From IMG/VR virus record IMGVR_UViG_3300009104_000136, positions 1 through 21,661 of that record: 21,661 bases of DNA, one strand, 5' to 3'. How positions within the stretch are numbered: position 1 is the stretch's first letter; each line of letters opens with the position of its first letter. Under the pieces are notes generated by a model. It did not search any database. It was not told the DNA's origin and saw only the letters and a list, made by a program, of their open reading frames with translations. The position numbers and the translations under genes are program-made. Source of the DNA: a virus. Below, piece after piece: positions 1-9,769 of the stretch.

Positions 1-3000
1 ATTCCTGTTTCCATTTCTATTTCATATTTTTTTCTAAGTTCTTCTGGTGTAAAGAATCCACCTCTTCTATTATAACTTGGTAGATTATAAATTTTATCTT
101 TATATTCTACGCCTATAGTTTTAGCAGTTACAGGATTACCTTGCTTATCTTGTAGAACTAAACCTAATCTAATTGTATCTAAATGATACTGTTGATTAAA
201 GGTTAAAGGAGTAGTACCTTCTGCATATTTTTTTCTACCACCTATTAAACCACCACCATACTTCTTAGTCCTAGGGGTTATATCAACATCTAAACCGGCA
301 ATAACATGGAAAGGTTGACCAAGATTCTGACTTAGTTTACGAGACATCTTAGCTAAATCTTCTGGAGTAGGTGTTGGTAGTCTTTTAATATCCTTAAGAC
401 CACGCCAACTAATAGGAGCATATTCTATTGGAATGTAATATTTTACTAGTTCTTCAATTAAATCATCAATATCCCCCACGTGTGGGTCGAGATACTTAAT
501 ATTATCCTCATAAGGTAAGCGATATAACATATCTATCTGAGCTTGAAAAGCTTGTTTAATTCTATCATTCCATTCTAATATTCCATTATGACCCCACTCC
601 ATTCTAGTAGCTGTAAGATCAGCTAATAATTCTGTATCAGAACGAGTATCATTATTTCTAAAACGATAAGCTTTTACCATATCAGATGCCATAAACTTAT
701 TAGCATTAATATTATTTTCATTTACATAAGAAAATAAATCATGGAATGCAAGCACTTCAGGAAACTTTTCTTTAACATTATCCTCTTTCTCAAAAGCTTG
801 TCTAACAGCTTTCACACGATTTTGATAGTGTGTTACGTAATCAAGAGCTTTATTATAAATAGCATCACTATAAGCTTCTTGTACTTTATTTATATTAACA
901 GGATTAAGCATTGGATTATCTGCAACTACTTTTAAATGTTTAGCACGTTTTATAGCTAAAGCAATATTTTCTACCTGACCCTGTGCTTCTTTTAATAATA
1001 TACTATTAGCTGTACCAAAATCAAATGATTTAGCTAACTCAGAATTTTCTAACATCCCTATTCTTTCTTCTAATTTAAATAATCTCGCTGTTTCTAATAA
1101 ATCTCTTTGAGGACCTTCAACAATTGTAGCGTGTTCTTTATGAATCTTTTCTATTTCATCAACAGCTCTTAAAAAAGAACGCTTAGATATTTCACTTTTT
1201 AATCCACTCTGTTTTATAATTTCTCTAAATCCTTTAGAAACTATACCACCTGTCATAAATTTCTTTCTAGTTAAAGGGTTATTAACTAACTGTGGTTCAT
1301 TAGTACTAACAGCAAATTGAGTAGGATCAAATATAATATAAGCGTACCCTCTTTTCTTTCCAACTATACTTCCTACTTTAGTAAGTGCTAAACGAGGAGC
1401 ATGTTGTATTTTATATTGAATACCATCAAAACCCATCATTTCTAATAGCTTTATAATATTACGGCTTTGTAAATTTCTAGATAAGGTATATAAGGCAGTT
1501 TCTGAACCTTCCGGTAAATCTTTATTCTTAGGATTTTTTATAAATGCATCGATTATATCATCATAAACTTGATTCTCAGCCACCGCCTGTTTTAATAGAG
1601 AACGAATTTCTTTATCGCTTACTTTAGCCTGTGTAAGTAAAGATTTACTAACTGTTTCATCGTTAATAAATGCATCTAATACTTCTTGTGGACCCCAAGG
1701 ATATAAATCTTTTTCTAACTTTAAAGGGTTTATCATTCTTATATAACCATCAAGTCGAGTAGTTTGTGGTACATCTAAACCATTTACTTGTAAATAATTT
1801 TGTAATGATTCAAATGATACACCAATTTCTTTATGTACTAAATCTTCTGTAGAACGTCCAAGTCTTGCATTAATATTTTCTAATCTTTCAAAATTTCCTT
1901 TAGCTTCATCTCGTAATATCTTTCTTAATCTTTCAAAATTACTAATAATTCTACGTGCTGGAAGTAATGATTCTTCCATCCCTTCTTTAATATCCCGATC
2001 CATCTTTAAAGCTTTTAATTCAGCTTCAACTTCCATCATTGGTCCGGATGTTCTAAGGTCTTCTTCAGTAACTATTTTCATGCCCGGACCCATCTCTACA
2101 GCTTCTCCTTCTATTCCTGTTACTGCAGATGCTGGAAATTCTTCACTTCCTAAATCAGTATCCTGACGATAATCATACGGTTTATATTCTTCAGCCAAGT
2201 CTTCAATCTTAGCAACCTGTCCTTCCGGTGCTGATGTCTCTCTAGGAAATAATCCTAGATCAGCTTTAACTTCTTCAGTTATTTCTATTTCATTTTCATG
2301 TCGCTTAATAAAATTAGTTAATCCTTGCTGATCATCTATATCAAAATATTTTTCTATCTGTTGATTATATCTATCAGGTTTAAATACTACTCTAAATCCT
2401 ACAGGTTTACTAGTTATAGCTGGACCTTTATCAATCTCTGCATGATATTTAGGATCAAGTAAATATTTAGTGTTCTTAGTTTTTAAATCACTGTAAGCTG
2501 TAACATAACCACTTTTTTGTTTTACTATTCCCTTTACTCCTCCAATTTCTACATAATTTTTAGGTATGTTACTTCCCTGTTTTAAAGGTATGAATACTTC
2601 ACTAATAGAATTTTTTACATTAACTATACTATCATTAAAACCTAACCATCTATTATAATCTTTATCTTCTTTCCGCATTAATTCTCGCAATGCAACTTCG
2701 TCTAATTCAGGATTATCCTTACGTAATTTTTTATAGTTAGCTCTAATCTTAGGTAGAATTTTACTTCTTCTTGTTTCTAAATTTTCTAAAAATTTATTTA
2801 AGCGTTTAACTTTAGCTTCAGGATTGATTAACTCTTCCATATCAATAATAGCTTTCTGAATTCCCTTTGCAGTAGGCATGCCTGTAATAAACTCAGGTTT
2901 AGTCTGTCCTTTCTTAATTACCTGCCCAGTAAAATATGGACTTTCAGAATCATAACGATCAATCATTCTTGCTCTGAAAAGTAACTCACTAGAGTTGACA

Positions 3001-6000
3001 AAATTATTATCATTAATAGCAGTTTGTTGTTTATAAATTTCACGAATTTTAGCTAGAGCTTGATCATAATCAACCTTATGCTTACGCATATAATTTTGTA
3101 TAATGCTTTCAAAAAACTCTGGATTCTGTAGAGCATACTTATCATTAGTAAAATCTTTCCAATTTTGTAATGAAGGAAAAGCTCTTGCATTACTATCATT
3201 TAACCACATACCCTCTGCAAATATTCTATCTCCTGTATGTATCCCTATATTAGTAGAACGATCTAAAGCATCACTAACTGAATGCTGTAAATCACTTCTA
3301 CTAATATATGATACAGGGTGTTTCACTACTGATGAATTTAAAAAACTTTGAGTATCTTCAGTACCCAATAATTTCATAGTACTACGTGGTTGAATAATAT
3401 CAGTAGATAATTTATTACCAATTAATCTATCTAAATCAGGGTCTTTATCTATACTATTTATTAATAAATCTAAATCAGTTTCCTTTTTAAATAAAGATTG
3501 AATAATAGGTTTAACTAATCTACCAAAAGCAAAGCGTTGTCTATCGTCTGTATCTTGAACTATAAAGCCTGCAACATCACTAAAAGATACACCGCCTGCT
3601 CCGGGTATTTTTCTATCTTCTGGTTCTGTTTTAGCATTTCTAATATCTACTTCACCACCTCTTTTAAACCTACCACGAGCCTGTTCTTCTGAAATAATAA
3701 CATCAGGAAATATAGGGTCCTCTGCTTCTTTCTTAGTTCCTCTTGCCCATCTTCTTAAATCAGTTCTAGTATCAACTGGTAAGGCAGAATATCCGGGCAT
3801 ATTAGTTACAGCTAATTCTGGTATTCCCTTTCTATATTGAATTGTATCTACAACATCTTGCATTAATGGTCCAGTAGGTGTTTTTAGAAATATAGCTAAA
3901 CCACCACCACCAACTTGTGCATTCTCATAACCTCTTAATGCAAAATCCAGTGGACCTAATCCGCCCCAACGCTGTACAGCTTTCATAGTTACCCACGCTT
4001 CCTTACTTACAAACTCTGGTCTATTAGGATCACCTTCTTCCTCATAATCATAGGGATTACGTAAGTAGTTAGTTAATCCGGCAACCCCTGTCATGATTGT
4101 ACCTACAGCAGCCAGTTTAGGTAAATTCTGACTTGGATTTTTAGTAAGCTGATATATGCCCTCTCTTAAAATTGTATTATTAAAAGCTGTCGGATAACCT
4201 AAGAATTGAAATAACATTTGTCCTGCTGGATGAGAAAATATCATAGGCTTATTAGCTGAAACGGCTGACGGATTTAAAATAATTCCTCTTGAAAATCTTG
4301 CAGCTCCTCTACTAAAATAATTTTCAAAAAAAGTATCTAGTTGTTCTACTCCACTTTCTCGTTTAAAAACTTGTGGTGAACCTCTTTCTATCCAAGCTAA
4401 TCCTTCTTGAATAGGTATACCTAAATCGTGTAATTCTTCTGTTATCCTATTTTGTAAACGATCAAGTTTAATCTCAGGAATATCATCGTACTTAGTTTTT
4501 AATCCATTCTTTATTTTATATAAAGTTTGTAAATTATCTTTTATAATCGTTTTACCTATAGTATAAGCTCCGCCTTCAACCGAATGTGTCCAAGGAGATA
4601 GAATATTAGCATTAAAAAATCCTCTTTGTAGTTTCTGAGCCAGCTTACTTTGCATTCTTTCACCGCCAGATAAACCTTGTATTCTTTCAAATACATTCAT
4701 CTCATGAGCTAAACCAACACCATGTCTTTCTTGATACCATAATCTTTCTAAAGGACTATCAGGAATTAATAGGCGTTTACCCTGTTCTTCACTTAAACCT
4801 AGACGTTCTAAAAAAGCAGTTCTACCAGCATTATATGATTTACGACCTATATCATTAATACCATAACCTATAGCTTCTCCCATATCCTTCATCCCTTTAC
4901 CCCATTGATTAAAAGGAATCCTAGCAAAAGGAATAAAAGCTTCTGTAACACTTGATACAGTAGCTAAAGGTAAGTGAGCTGTTTGTTGACTTAAACGTAA
5001 CCAATCAGATGTACCTTGCATAACTCTAGAGCCTGTCCAAGTTTCCATAGTTGGCATGTCTATACCTAATACATAATCATATAATTGCATTAAAGCTTGT
5101 TCATCGGCAGCCTTTAAAGGAAAATCTTGATCGTCTAATTCTTGTTTTATCTTGGGTAAAATTTGATTTTTGAAAAATTCTTTATTACCTCTTAAAGTAG
5201 GATGTTTAGTTCTAGCCATTGAATGAGCTAGATTATTAGAATAATTAAGTAATACTTCAGTTATATCTTCTTCTAAGAAAGGAGCTTTTCTATCGTATGG
5301 TATTTTATTAAATACTCTAGGATTTAAATTACCAACACCTTTTTTAGTTCTTTCAATACCATCATCAAAAAACATTTGATCTTTGGTCAACATATTATCT
5401 ACAATATGTCTAGCTTTATCTCGTTCAGTAGCAAAGGGAGCAGTAATATCAAAATCATCTATAGTTTTAGCATCAAAAATTTCTTGTAATTCTCTTTGAG
5501 CTTCATTATAACTTAAATTTCTTTTAGCTTGCTGAACTCTCCCTGTAGATATATCAATAACTTCTTCAGTAGCATTTCTCATATATCTTTCTACTTGAAC
5601 TGGTGTAGGAGAAATATCTGCATAACCAAACTCTATTAAGTTATCTTCAAATTCAGTCCTATTATCTTTTAGATAGCGTTTATTATACATATGCGGAAAA
5701 TAATTTTCTCGCCAACTAGTCCTTTTTGCAATACCTGCATTTATAGCATCCTTAAAATGATTATTTAAAGCTTGACGAATTGCCGTAGCTCCTAGTAAAT
5801 CTTCTCCTGTTAGTTCAGGAGCATTTGGTCCTCCTTCTAACCACAATCTAATTCTATCATTACGTGCTTTAGACCAACCAACTTGCTTCATTCCGTCTAT
5901 AGGAAACTGCATTTCAGCTACATATTTACTTCTTTGTTGATGTAAAGTTTCATGGAAAGCAAAAGGTCTATATCGTCCTGCTAAACTTTCATACTTACTC

Positions 6001-7262
6001 CATTTAGTTAAAGGTTTATCCCAATCTTCTCTAACATCATCTAAAAATTTAAACATAGTTTCTGAACGTAAACCATATTCTCTTATCTGTGTAGTGGGCT
6101 TTCCTTGAGTATGAGCCATTAACCAATCACCATAATTAGCTGTAAATTTAGGAGATACTCTTTCAAATATACGACCAAATAAATTTTTATTAATTACTTG
6201 TTCTTCAAAATCTGCATCTTCAACACCTTCCATAGATATTCTAACTGGTGTATCAAACAAATCTAAATTTCTACCTTCAAGTTTTAAATCAGAATCTATA
6301 CCTTCCCATTCAGACTTCCTTCTAATTCGTTCTAATTCTGAAACTTCTAAATTATTAGATGATCTTATAATTCTATCTTCATCTGAAAATCTATCAATAA
6401 CACTTCTAGTTTGATTACTACGTGTAAAGAAGCGGGATATACCATATCCTATACCACCACCTAATAGACCTGTAAAGCCCCCAACTAAAGCTGTTTGTCC
6501 TAAATCAAAACCAGAATTTTGTAACCCTACATTAATATCTATATTTTGGAGAGCTGCGTCATGTCCTGTTCCCCAAACAAAACCTATACCAGCTTCTACT
6601 TTACCGATTCGCATAGCTTGTTGATGAGTAGTTAATTTTTTTAATCCTTCAGTTGCTGCTTTACCTGCTGCAAACCTAGCTCCAATACTACCACCACCTG
6701 TAACAAAACCAGCTAAGATAGCTAACATCATTGTAGGATCACTAACAAAATCTCCCCCTATATCAGCTATCGCTCTTACATAGTGTTCCATACCAGAACC
6801 TTTAAGGCTTGCTTTATCAAAGCGTTGACTTAAATATTCATAATCTTTTTTCTGACGATCTGACCAGTTTTTAGAAGCTAAAGCTATACTTAAAGCACTA
6901 TCTCCTCCGGGAAAACTAGTTAATGAATAATCGCTATCCCTTAAATATTCAAACATATCTTCAGGATCAATATCAGTTTCACCGATTGATTCTAAGAATC
7001 TCTCAGCAATTCGTACATATTCGGGATCGTTTTCTAAATCTAGGAGGGTTTCATTGATAGGAGATAAAGAACTAAAAGTTCTGGTAGGTTTTATAGCTGT
7101 GATATCGTAGCCAAGATTTAACTTAGTATCATCAGTATCGGGGATAGGGGCTAGTAAAGCTTCACCTAAATGGGTAGGAATAAGTCCAGTATTCTCTTCT
7201 TCCTCTTCTTGTTTAGGAGGAGAAGTTAATAGATCATATAAATCTACAGTATTAATTGACAT
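1..7262 (-). CDS. Giant internal virion protein candidate, at least 2420 aa (3' end outside window)
   Basis: I read the frame codon by codon from the ATG at 7262-7260 to the left edge and found no stop, so 2420 codons are present and the C-terminus is missing. Residues about 20-25 are an acidic run. Gly-rich hydrophobic segments lie near residues 165-190 and 255-275. A segment with the motif ENYFPHMYN is near residue 520, and another hydrophobic stretch (LAAVGTIMTGVAGLTNYL) is near 1045-1070, followed by GGLGPLDFALRGYENAQVGG. Residues about 1800-1990 resemble the ADP-ribosyltransferase-like domain of phage polyvalent proteins (separate entry). The gene starts 12 bases after the 622-aa gene, with a weak AAGAG ribosome site, the poorest in the last block. 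Last position in a structural operon, great length and Gly-rich hydrophobic segments suggest a T7 gp16-like DNA-ejection protein. I see no lytic transglycosylase motif. A polyvalent or antirestriction protein carried in the virion is the main alternative. Confidence 0.75.
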   Translation of the reverse strand, partial: MSINTVDLYDLLTSPPKQEEEEENTGLIPTHLGEALLAPIPDTDDTKLNLGYDITAIKPTRTFSSLSPINETLLDLENDPEYVRIAERFLESIGETDIDPEDMFEYLRDSDYSLTSFPGGDSALSIALASKNWSDRQKKDYEYLSQRFDKASLKGSGMEHYVRAIADIGGDFVSDPTMMLAILAGFVTGGGSIGARFAAGKAATEGLKKLTTHQQAMRIGKVEAGIGFVWGTGHDAALQNIDINVGLQNSGFDLGQTALVGGFTGLLGGGIGYGISRFFTRSNQTRSVIDRFSDEDRIIRSSNNLEVSELERIRRKSEWEGIDSDLKLEGRNLDLFDTPVRISMEGVEDADFEEQVINKNLFGRIFERVSPKFTANYGDWLMAHTQGKPTTQIREYGLRSETMFKFLDDVREDWDKPLTKWSKYESLAGRYRPFAFHETLHQQRSKYVAEMQFPIDGMKQVGWSKARNDRIRLWLEGGPNAPELTGEDLLGATAIRQALNNHFKDAINAGIAKRTSWRENYFPHMYNKRYLKDNRTEFEDNLIEFGYADISPTPVQVERYMRNATEEVIDISTGRVQQAKRNLSYNEAQRELQEIFDAKTIDDFDITAPFATERDKARHIVDNMLTKDQMFFDDGIERTKKGVGNLNPRVFNKIPYDRKAPFLEEDITEVLLNYSNNLAHSMARTKHPTLRGNKEFFKNQILPKIKQELDDQDFPLKAADEQALMQLYDYVLGIDMPTMETWTGSRVMQGTSDWLRLSQQTAHLPLATVSSVTEAFIPFARIPFNQWGKGMKDMGEAIGYGINDIGRKSYNAGRTAFLERLGLSEEQGKRLLIPDSPLERLWYQERHGVGLAHEMNVFERIQGLSGGERMQSKLAQKLQRGFFNANILSPWTHSVEGGAYTIGKTIIKDNLQTLYKIKNGLKTKYDDIPEIKLDRLQNRITEELHDLGIPIQEGLAWIERGSPQVFKRESGVEQLDTFFENYFSRGAARFSRGIILNPSAVSANKPMIFSHPAGQMLFQFLGYPTAFNNTILREGIYQLTKNPSQNLPKLAAVGTIMTGVAGLTNYLRNPYDYEEEGDPNRPEFVSKEAWVTMKAVQRWGGLGPLDFALRGYENAQVGGGGLAIFLKTPTGPLMQDVVDTIQYRKGIPELAVTNMPGYSALPVDTRTDLRRWARGTKKEAEDPIFPDVIISEEQARGRFKRGGEVDIRNAKTEPEDRKIPGAGGVSFSDVAGFIVQDTDDRQRFAFGRLVKPIIQSLFKKETDLDLLINSIDKDPDLDRLIGNKLSTDIIQPRSTMKLLGTEDTQSFLNSSVVKHPVSYISRSDLQHSVSDALDRSTNIGIHTGDRIFAEGMWLNDSNARAFPSLQNWKDFTNDKYALQNPEFFESIIQNYMRKHKVDYDQALAKIREIYKQQTAINDNNFVNSSELLFRARMIDRYDSESPYFTGQVIKKGQTKPEFITGMPTAKGIQKAIIDMEELINPEAKVKRLNKFLENLETRRSKILPKIRANYKKLRKDNPELDEVALRELMRKEDKDYNRWLGFNDSIVNVKNSISEVFIPLKQGSNIPKNYVEIGGVKGIVKQKSGYVTAYSDLKTKNTKYLLDPKYHAEIDKGPAITSKPVGFRVVFKPDRYNQQIEKYFDIDDQQGLTNFIKRHENEIEITEEVKADLGLFPRETSAPEGQVAKIEDLAEEYKPYDYRQDTDLGSEEFPASAVTGIEGEAVEMGPGMKIVTEEDLRTSGPMMEVEAELKALKMDRDIKEGMEESLLPARRIISNFERLRKILRDEAKGNFERLENINARLGRSTEDLVHKEIGVSFESLQNYLQVNGLDVPQTTRLDGYIRMINPLKLEKDLYPWGPQEVLDAFINDETVSKSLLTQAKVSDKEIRSLLKQAVAENQVYDDIIDAFIKNPKNKDLPEGSETALYTLSRNLQSRNIIKLLEMMGFDGIQYKIQHAPRLALTKVGSIVGKKRGYAYIIFDPTQFAVSTNEPQLVNNPLTRKKFMTGGIVSKGFREIIKQSGLKSEISKRSFLRAVDEIEKIHKEHATIVEGPQRDLLETARLFKLEERIGMLENSELAKSFDFGTANSILLKEAQGQVENIALAIKRAKHLKVVADNPMLNPVNINKVQEAYSDAIYNKALDYVTHYQNRVKAVRQAFEKEDNVKEKFPEVLAFHDLFSYVNENNINANKFMASDMVKAYRFRNNDTRSDTELLADLTATRMEWGHNGILEWNDRIKQAFQAQIDMLYRLPYEDNIKYLDPHVGDIDDLIEELVKYYIPIEYAPISWRGLKDIKRLPTPTPEDLAKMSRKLSQNLGQPFHVIAGLDVDITPRTKKYGGGLIGGRKKYAEGTTPLTFNQQYHLDTIRLGLVLQDKQGNPVTAKTIGVEYKDKIYNLPSYNRRGGFFTPEELRKKYEIEMETG
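1290..1860 (-). other. ADP-ribosyltransferase-like segment inside the giant protein
   Basis: Within the giant frame, residues about 1800-1990 contain, in order, HKEIGVSFESL, GYIRMINPLKLEKDLYPWG, MMGFDGIQYK and GYAYIIFDPTQF. From memory of the family, the ADP-ribosyltransferase domains of phage polyvalent proteins have the order [G-x-H-F near the start] - [KNPL-type strand followed by D-L-x-W] - [GYDG-I-x-Y] - [Y-I-V-F-D-P-x-Q]. The last three elements match well. The first matches poorly, since an S stands where H is usual. I infer an ART-like fold. Catalytic activity cannot be judged from this, and the domain may be a degenerate structural module. It is followed by KKFMTGGIVSKG, a Gly-Gly turn motif. 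Confidence 0.5.
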
Positions 7263-7274
7263 AAGTAGCTCTTG

Positions 7275-9143
7275 TTAAGAATCTAAAAATTCTTTAATTT
7301 CTTGTTTAGATAAATCTGGGTCTAATCCTAAAAGAGTTAATGCTTCTTTTATTTGTTTAGGTCTATACTTAACACCTTTAGTATAGTTTATTAATCTCTT
7401 ACGAGCATTTACTTGAGGAGCTTCTTCAACTGCTCTTAAAAATGGTTTTACAAGTATTTCCTCTCCACCTACTCCAGTATGAGCTGTTCTGGGTTTATCT
7501 CTATAACCTAATGAGCTTAATTCCTCATCAATATTTGGCGGTGGAGGAGGGGGTGGAGGTGGTGGAGGTGGAGGTGGGGGTGGAGGTGAACCAGTATCTC
7601 CTCCAATATCTTCTTTAGTATCTCCTTTTTCTTTTAGTTGAGGATTAATATAAGTTAAAAAAGACTGTTGTAATTCTTCTATTGTCTGCTCTGACATATT
7701 TCTAACTCTTGCCATCTTAGGTAATGTAAGTGTAACATACGTTTTTGCCATTTCTATTTTATCTTTTAAAGGTGCTGATTTAAATATATCTGTTGCGTTA
7801 AACATAATAGTATTTTTATCTGTTCCTCTACTAATTTCAAAAGGTGGTAATATTAATCTATTAGCTGCATTTGTATTCCAAGAATAATTTTTTAAACGTG
7901 TTCGTCCTATCATTCCATAAGTTTCCTGTATAGGATGTTCAGTTACAAAATGTTTTAATCCAAAAGCTGCTATCTCAGTTATACCTTCATTACGATTACC
8001 TTTAAATAATGAAAGATTAAAACGGTTAGTTTCTTCTCTAAGTTCTGCTGTAGTTGGTATATAATCACCAGCATGTTTACTTCTTAAGCTAAGACTAGCA
8101 AAAGTCCTCGATAAAGATTCACCAAATTCCGGATTCTCTTCCGCAATATTACGTAAATTAACTGACCATTTTGCCCATTCCTTGCCCATAAAAGTAGGAA
8201 TACCGTTTTCTATTAGTCCTGATTTTGCCCACGCTGTATCTAAAGTTTCTAGTAATTCCTCTGATATCTTAAATTGTGTAGGATTACGAGAAATTTGATC
8301 TATTATATTGATAACCCAAGGTCCAGCTTCCTCATCAGAAATTGTAGAAGAAGGACTTTTTATTAGAGCTATAGAAATTTTATTTAAATTTTCTTGTGTA
8401 GGAACAAAAGGTAAATCAGGTTGTATAGTATCCATTAAAGTTTTAAACTTAGGTAACTTATCTAGAGTTATATCATCTAATAATCTAAGTGAATTGTCTG
8501 TTTGACCCTCTCCTTTTCTCCAATTATTTATTCGTTTAACTCCTGCTTTCATTGAATTTAATAATTTACCTTGATCTTTAATACTATTTTTTGCCTGTTC
8601 AAGAGGTTCTTTATATAATTTCATAAGTCTTGGTAAATCCATATTATAGAGTTTATCCATCGTTAAACCTTCATCTAAATCCTGTAAAACTTCTAAAGAA
8701 GTTCCAACACTAGTAGTTAAGTACTTATTAAAATCATCTAGTATACTTTCGGCATATGCTCTTTGAAAAAGTGGTGACTTTCCTTCACCCAATATACCGC
8801 TTTGTATTAAACTATTTATTTTACTTTCTCTAGAGCCTGCTCCATCAACAATATTTTGTAGTGTTTTAGTATCTGTTAGTTTATTAAAAAGAGCCTGTGC
8901 CTTTGCTTCTGCAGACGCATTCCATGAATCTATTTCTTTAGTACGTTCTGTTGCTAAGTTTCTAGGAATACTAACTGCATTCATAAGAATACCATCCTTA
9001 CCTAACCAAGCGTTCCAGTCTTGTTCTTCTTTCCAATTTTTAAGACTGTCTTTCTCTCTCTTTTTTTGTCCTTGCCGAAGCAAGCTGAACATCTCACTCA
9101 TGTCCATGTTCATATTTACATTATCCCAAGGATTCTCTGCCAT
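7275..9143 (-). CDS. Virion protein with 17-residue poly-proline tract
   Basis: A 622-residue protein of unknown family, largely predicted helical and soluble, with no signal peptide or membrane segment that I can see. The N-terminus is rich in Met, Asp and Asn (NMNMDMSEMFSLL) and is followed by charged helices. Residues 520-536 are 17 consecutive prolines, preceded by a Gly/Asp/Ser-rich linker. An 86-residue C-terminal tail ends in a short helical region (SKQEIKEFLDS). The ATG overlaps the stop of the 208-aa gene as TAATG, with AAGGAG eight bases upstream, so translation is probably coupled. The place between a small conserved protein and the giant protein, and the length, recall T7 gp15 next to gp16, but I see no sequence motif that proves this. 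The poly-proline run would stall ribosomes without EF-P and probably acts as a stiff spacer between two domains. Confidence 0.8.
   Translation of the reverse strand: MAENPWDNVNMNMDMSEMFSLLRQGQKKREKDSLKNWKEEQDWNAWLGKDGILMNAVSIPRNLATERTKEIDSWNASAEAKAQALFNKLTDTKTLQNIVDGAGSRESKINSLIQSGILGEGKSPLFQRAYAESILDDFNKYLTTSVGTSLEVLQDLDEGLTMDKLYNMDLPRLMKLYKEPLEQAKNSIKDQGKLLNSMKAGVKRINNWRKGEGQTDNSLRLLDDITLDKLPKFKTLMDTIQPDLPFVPTQENLNKISIALIKSPSSTISDEEAGPWVINIIDQISRNPTQFKISEELLETLDTAWAKSGLIENGIPTFMGKEWAKWSVNLRNIAEENPEFGESLSRTFASLSLRSKHAGDYIPTTAELREETNRFNLSLFKGNRNEGITEIAAFGLKHFVTEHPIQETYGMIGRTRLKNYSWNTNAANRLILPPFEISRGTDKNTIMFNATDIFKSAPLKDKIEMAKTYVTLTLPKMARVRNMSEQTIEELQQSFLTYINPQLKEKGDTKEDIGGDTGSPPPPPPPPPPPPPPPPPNIDEELSSLGYRDKPRTAHTGVGGEEILVKPFLRAVEEAPQVNARKRLINYTKGVKYRPKQIKEALTLLGLDPDLSKQEIKEFLDS
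7536..7586 (-). repeat. Proline-codon tract (17 codons)
   Basis: Seventeen consecutive CCN codons on the minus strand, in all four forms CCA, CCT, CCC and CCG. The tract encodes residues 520-536 of the 622-aa protein. The + strand is correspondingly G-rich (GGAGGAGGGGGTGGAGG) and could form G-quadruplexes. Confidence 0.95.
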
Positions 9144-9769
9144 TATGCTACTCCTTCGTTTCTAGCTAGTAAACTACTTTGATTACCGCCTAGTCGTTGC
9201 TGTAATAAACTTTCCTGTTCATCTGTTTTATTAAAATCATCTAAAGCATCTTGAATAGTTGGTGGTAATTCTGTTCGTGGCTTTTCAATATCAACTTTTA
9301 AAGCTTCGTCAAATAAATTACTTCGTAAAGCTGCATTACGACTATTTAAATTTTGTAATCTAGTATCATCCGTTTCTGCTAAATCTGAATCTTCCTCATT
9401 ACTTTCTATTATAGGATCAATTCCTTCTTTTTCTGCTATACCTAAGAATACATAGGTTAGTGGTTCTATCATTTGTAATGCCATATCAGGATTCCACTTA
9501 CCCATATAAATACCTGCTTTAGTAAACATATTTACTAAAGAACGAATAGGGATACCATCAGACATAGCTACAACCATTTCAATATAAGTATTAGGTTCTA
9601 ATATATCTGCAACTGATCTATCTACAGCTTCTCTAAAATTAGTAATTTCAGGAGGACGCTCCCAAGGTCTAGGTTCATCTGGACTATTCGTTAACGATTG
9701 TCCGGGGATAGGTCGATTAAAAGGATTAACAGTTTTGACTGCATCTTCATCTATAAAATTATTAGACAT
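9143..9769 (-). CDS. Conserved marine-phage virion-associated protein, 208 aa
   Basis: A 208-residue protein whose N-terminal part contains RPIPGQSLTNSPDEPRPWE, followed by RPPEITNFREAVD. A PGQSLTNxP...PWE.PP opening followed by a helical domain (here EMVVAMSDGIPIRSLVNMF, then KAGIYMGKWNPDMALQMIE) is one I recall from many cyanophage and pelagiphage proteins of unknown function encoded among structural genes. The C-terminal third is acidic, polar and probably disordered. It overlaps the stop of the 376-aa gene by eight bases and has AAGGAGA eight bases before its ATG. Its stop overlaps the next start. In size and place it could match T7 gp14, but that is inference only. Confidence 0.8.
   Translation of the reverse strand: MSNNFIDEDAVKTVNPFNRPIPGQSLTNSPDEPRPWERPPEITNFREAVDRSVADILEPNTYIEMVVAMSDGIPIRSLVNMFTKAGIYMGKWNPDMALQMIEPLTYVFLGIAEKEGIDPIIESNEEDSDLAETDDTRLQNLNSRNAALRSNLFDEALKVDIEKPRTELPPTIQDALDDFNKTDEQESLLQQRLGGNQSSLLARNEGVA

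Noticed and set aside
1290-1860. Idea that the ART-like segment is a separate toxin gene
   Set aside because: It is in the same uninterrupted frame as the rest of the giant protein with no internal stop, ribosome site or start context that would separate it.
3103-3351. Plus-strand frame of 82 codons opposite the giant gene
   Set aside because: Antisense to a continuous 2420-codon frame, no ribosome site seen, and no recognisable motif. The same applies to the frame at 741-935.
8308-8505. Plus-strand frame of 65 codons
   Set aside because: Antisense to the 622-aa gene without independent support.
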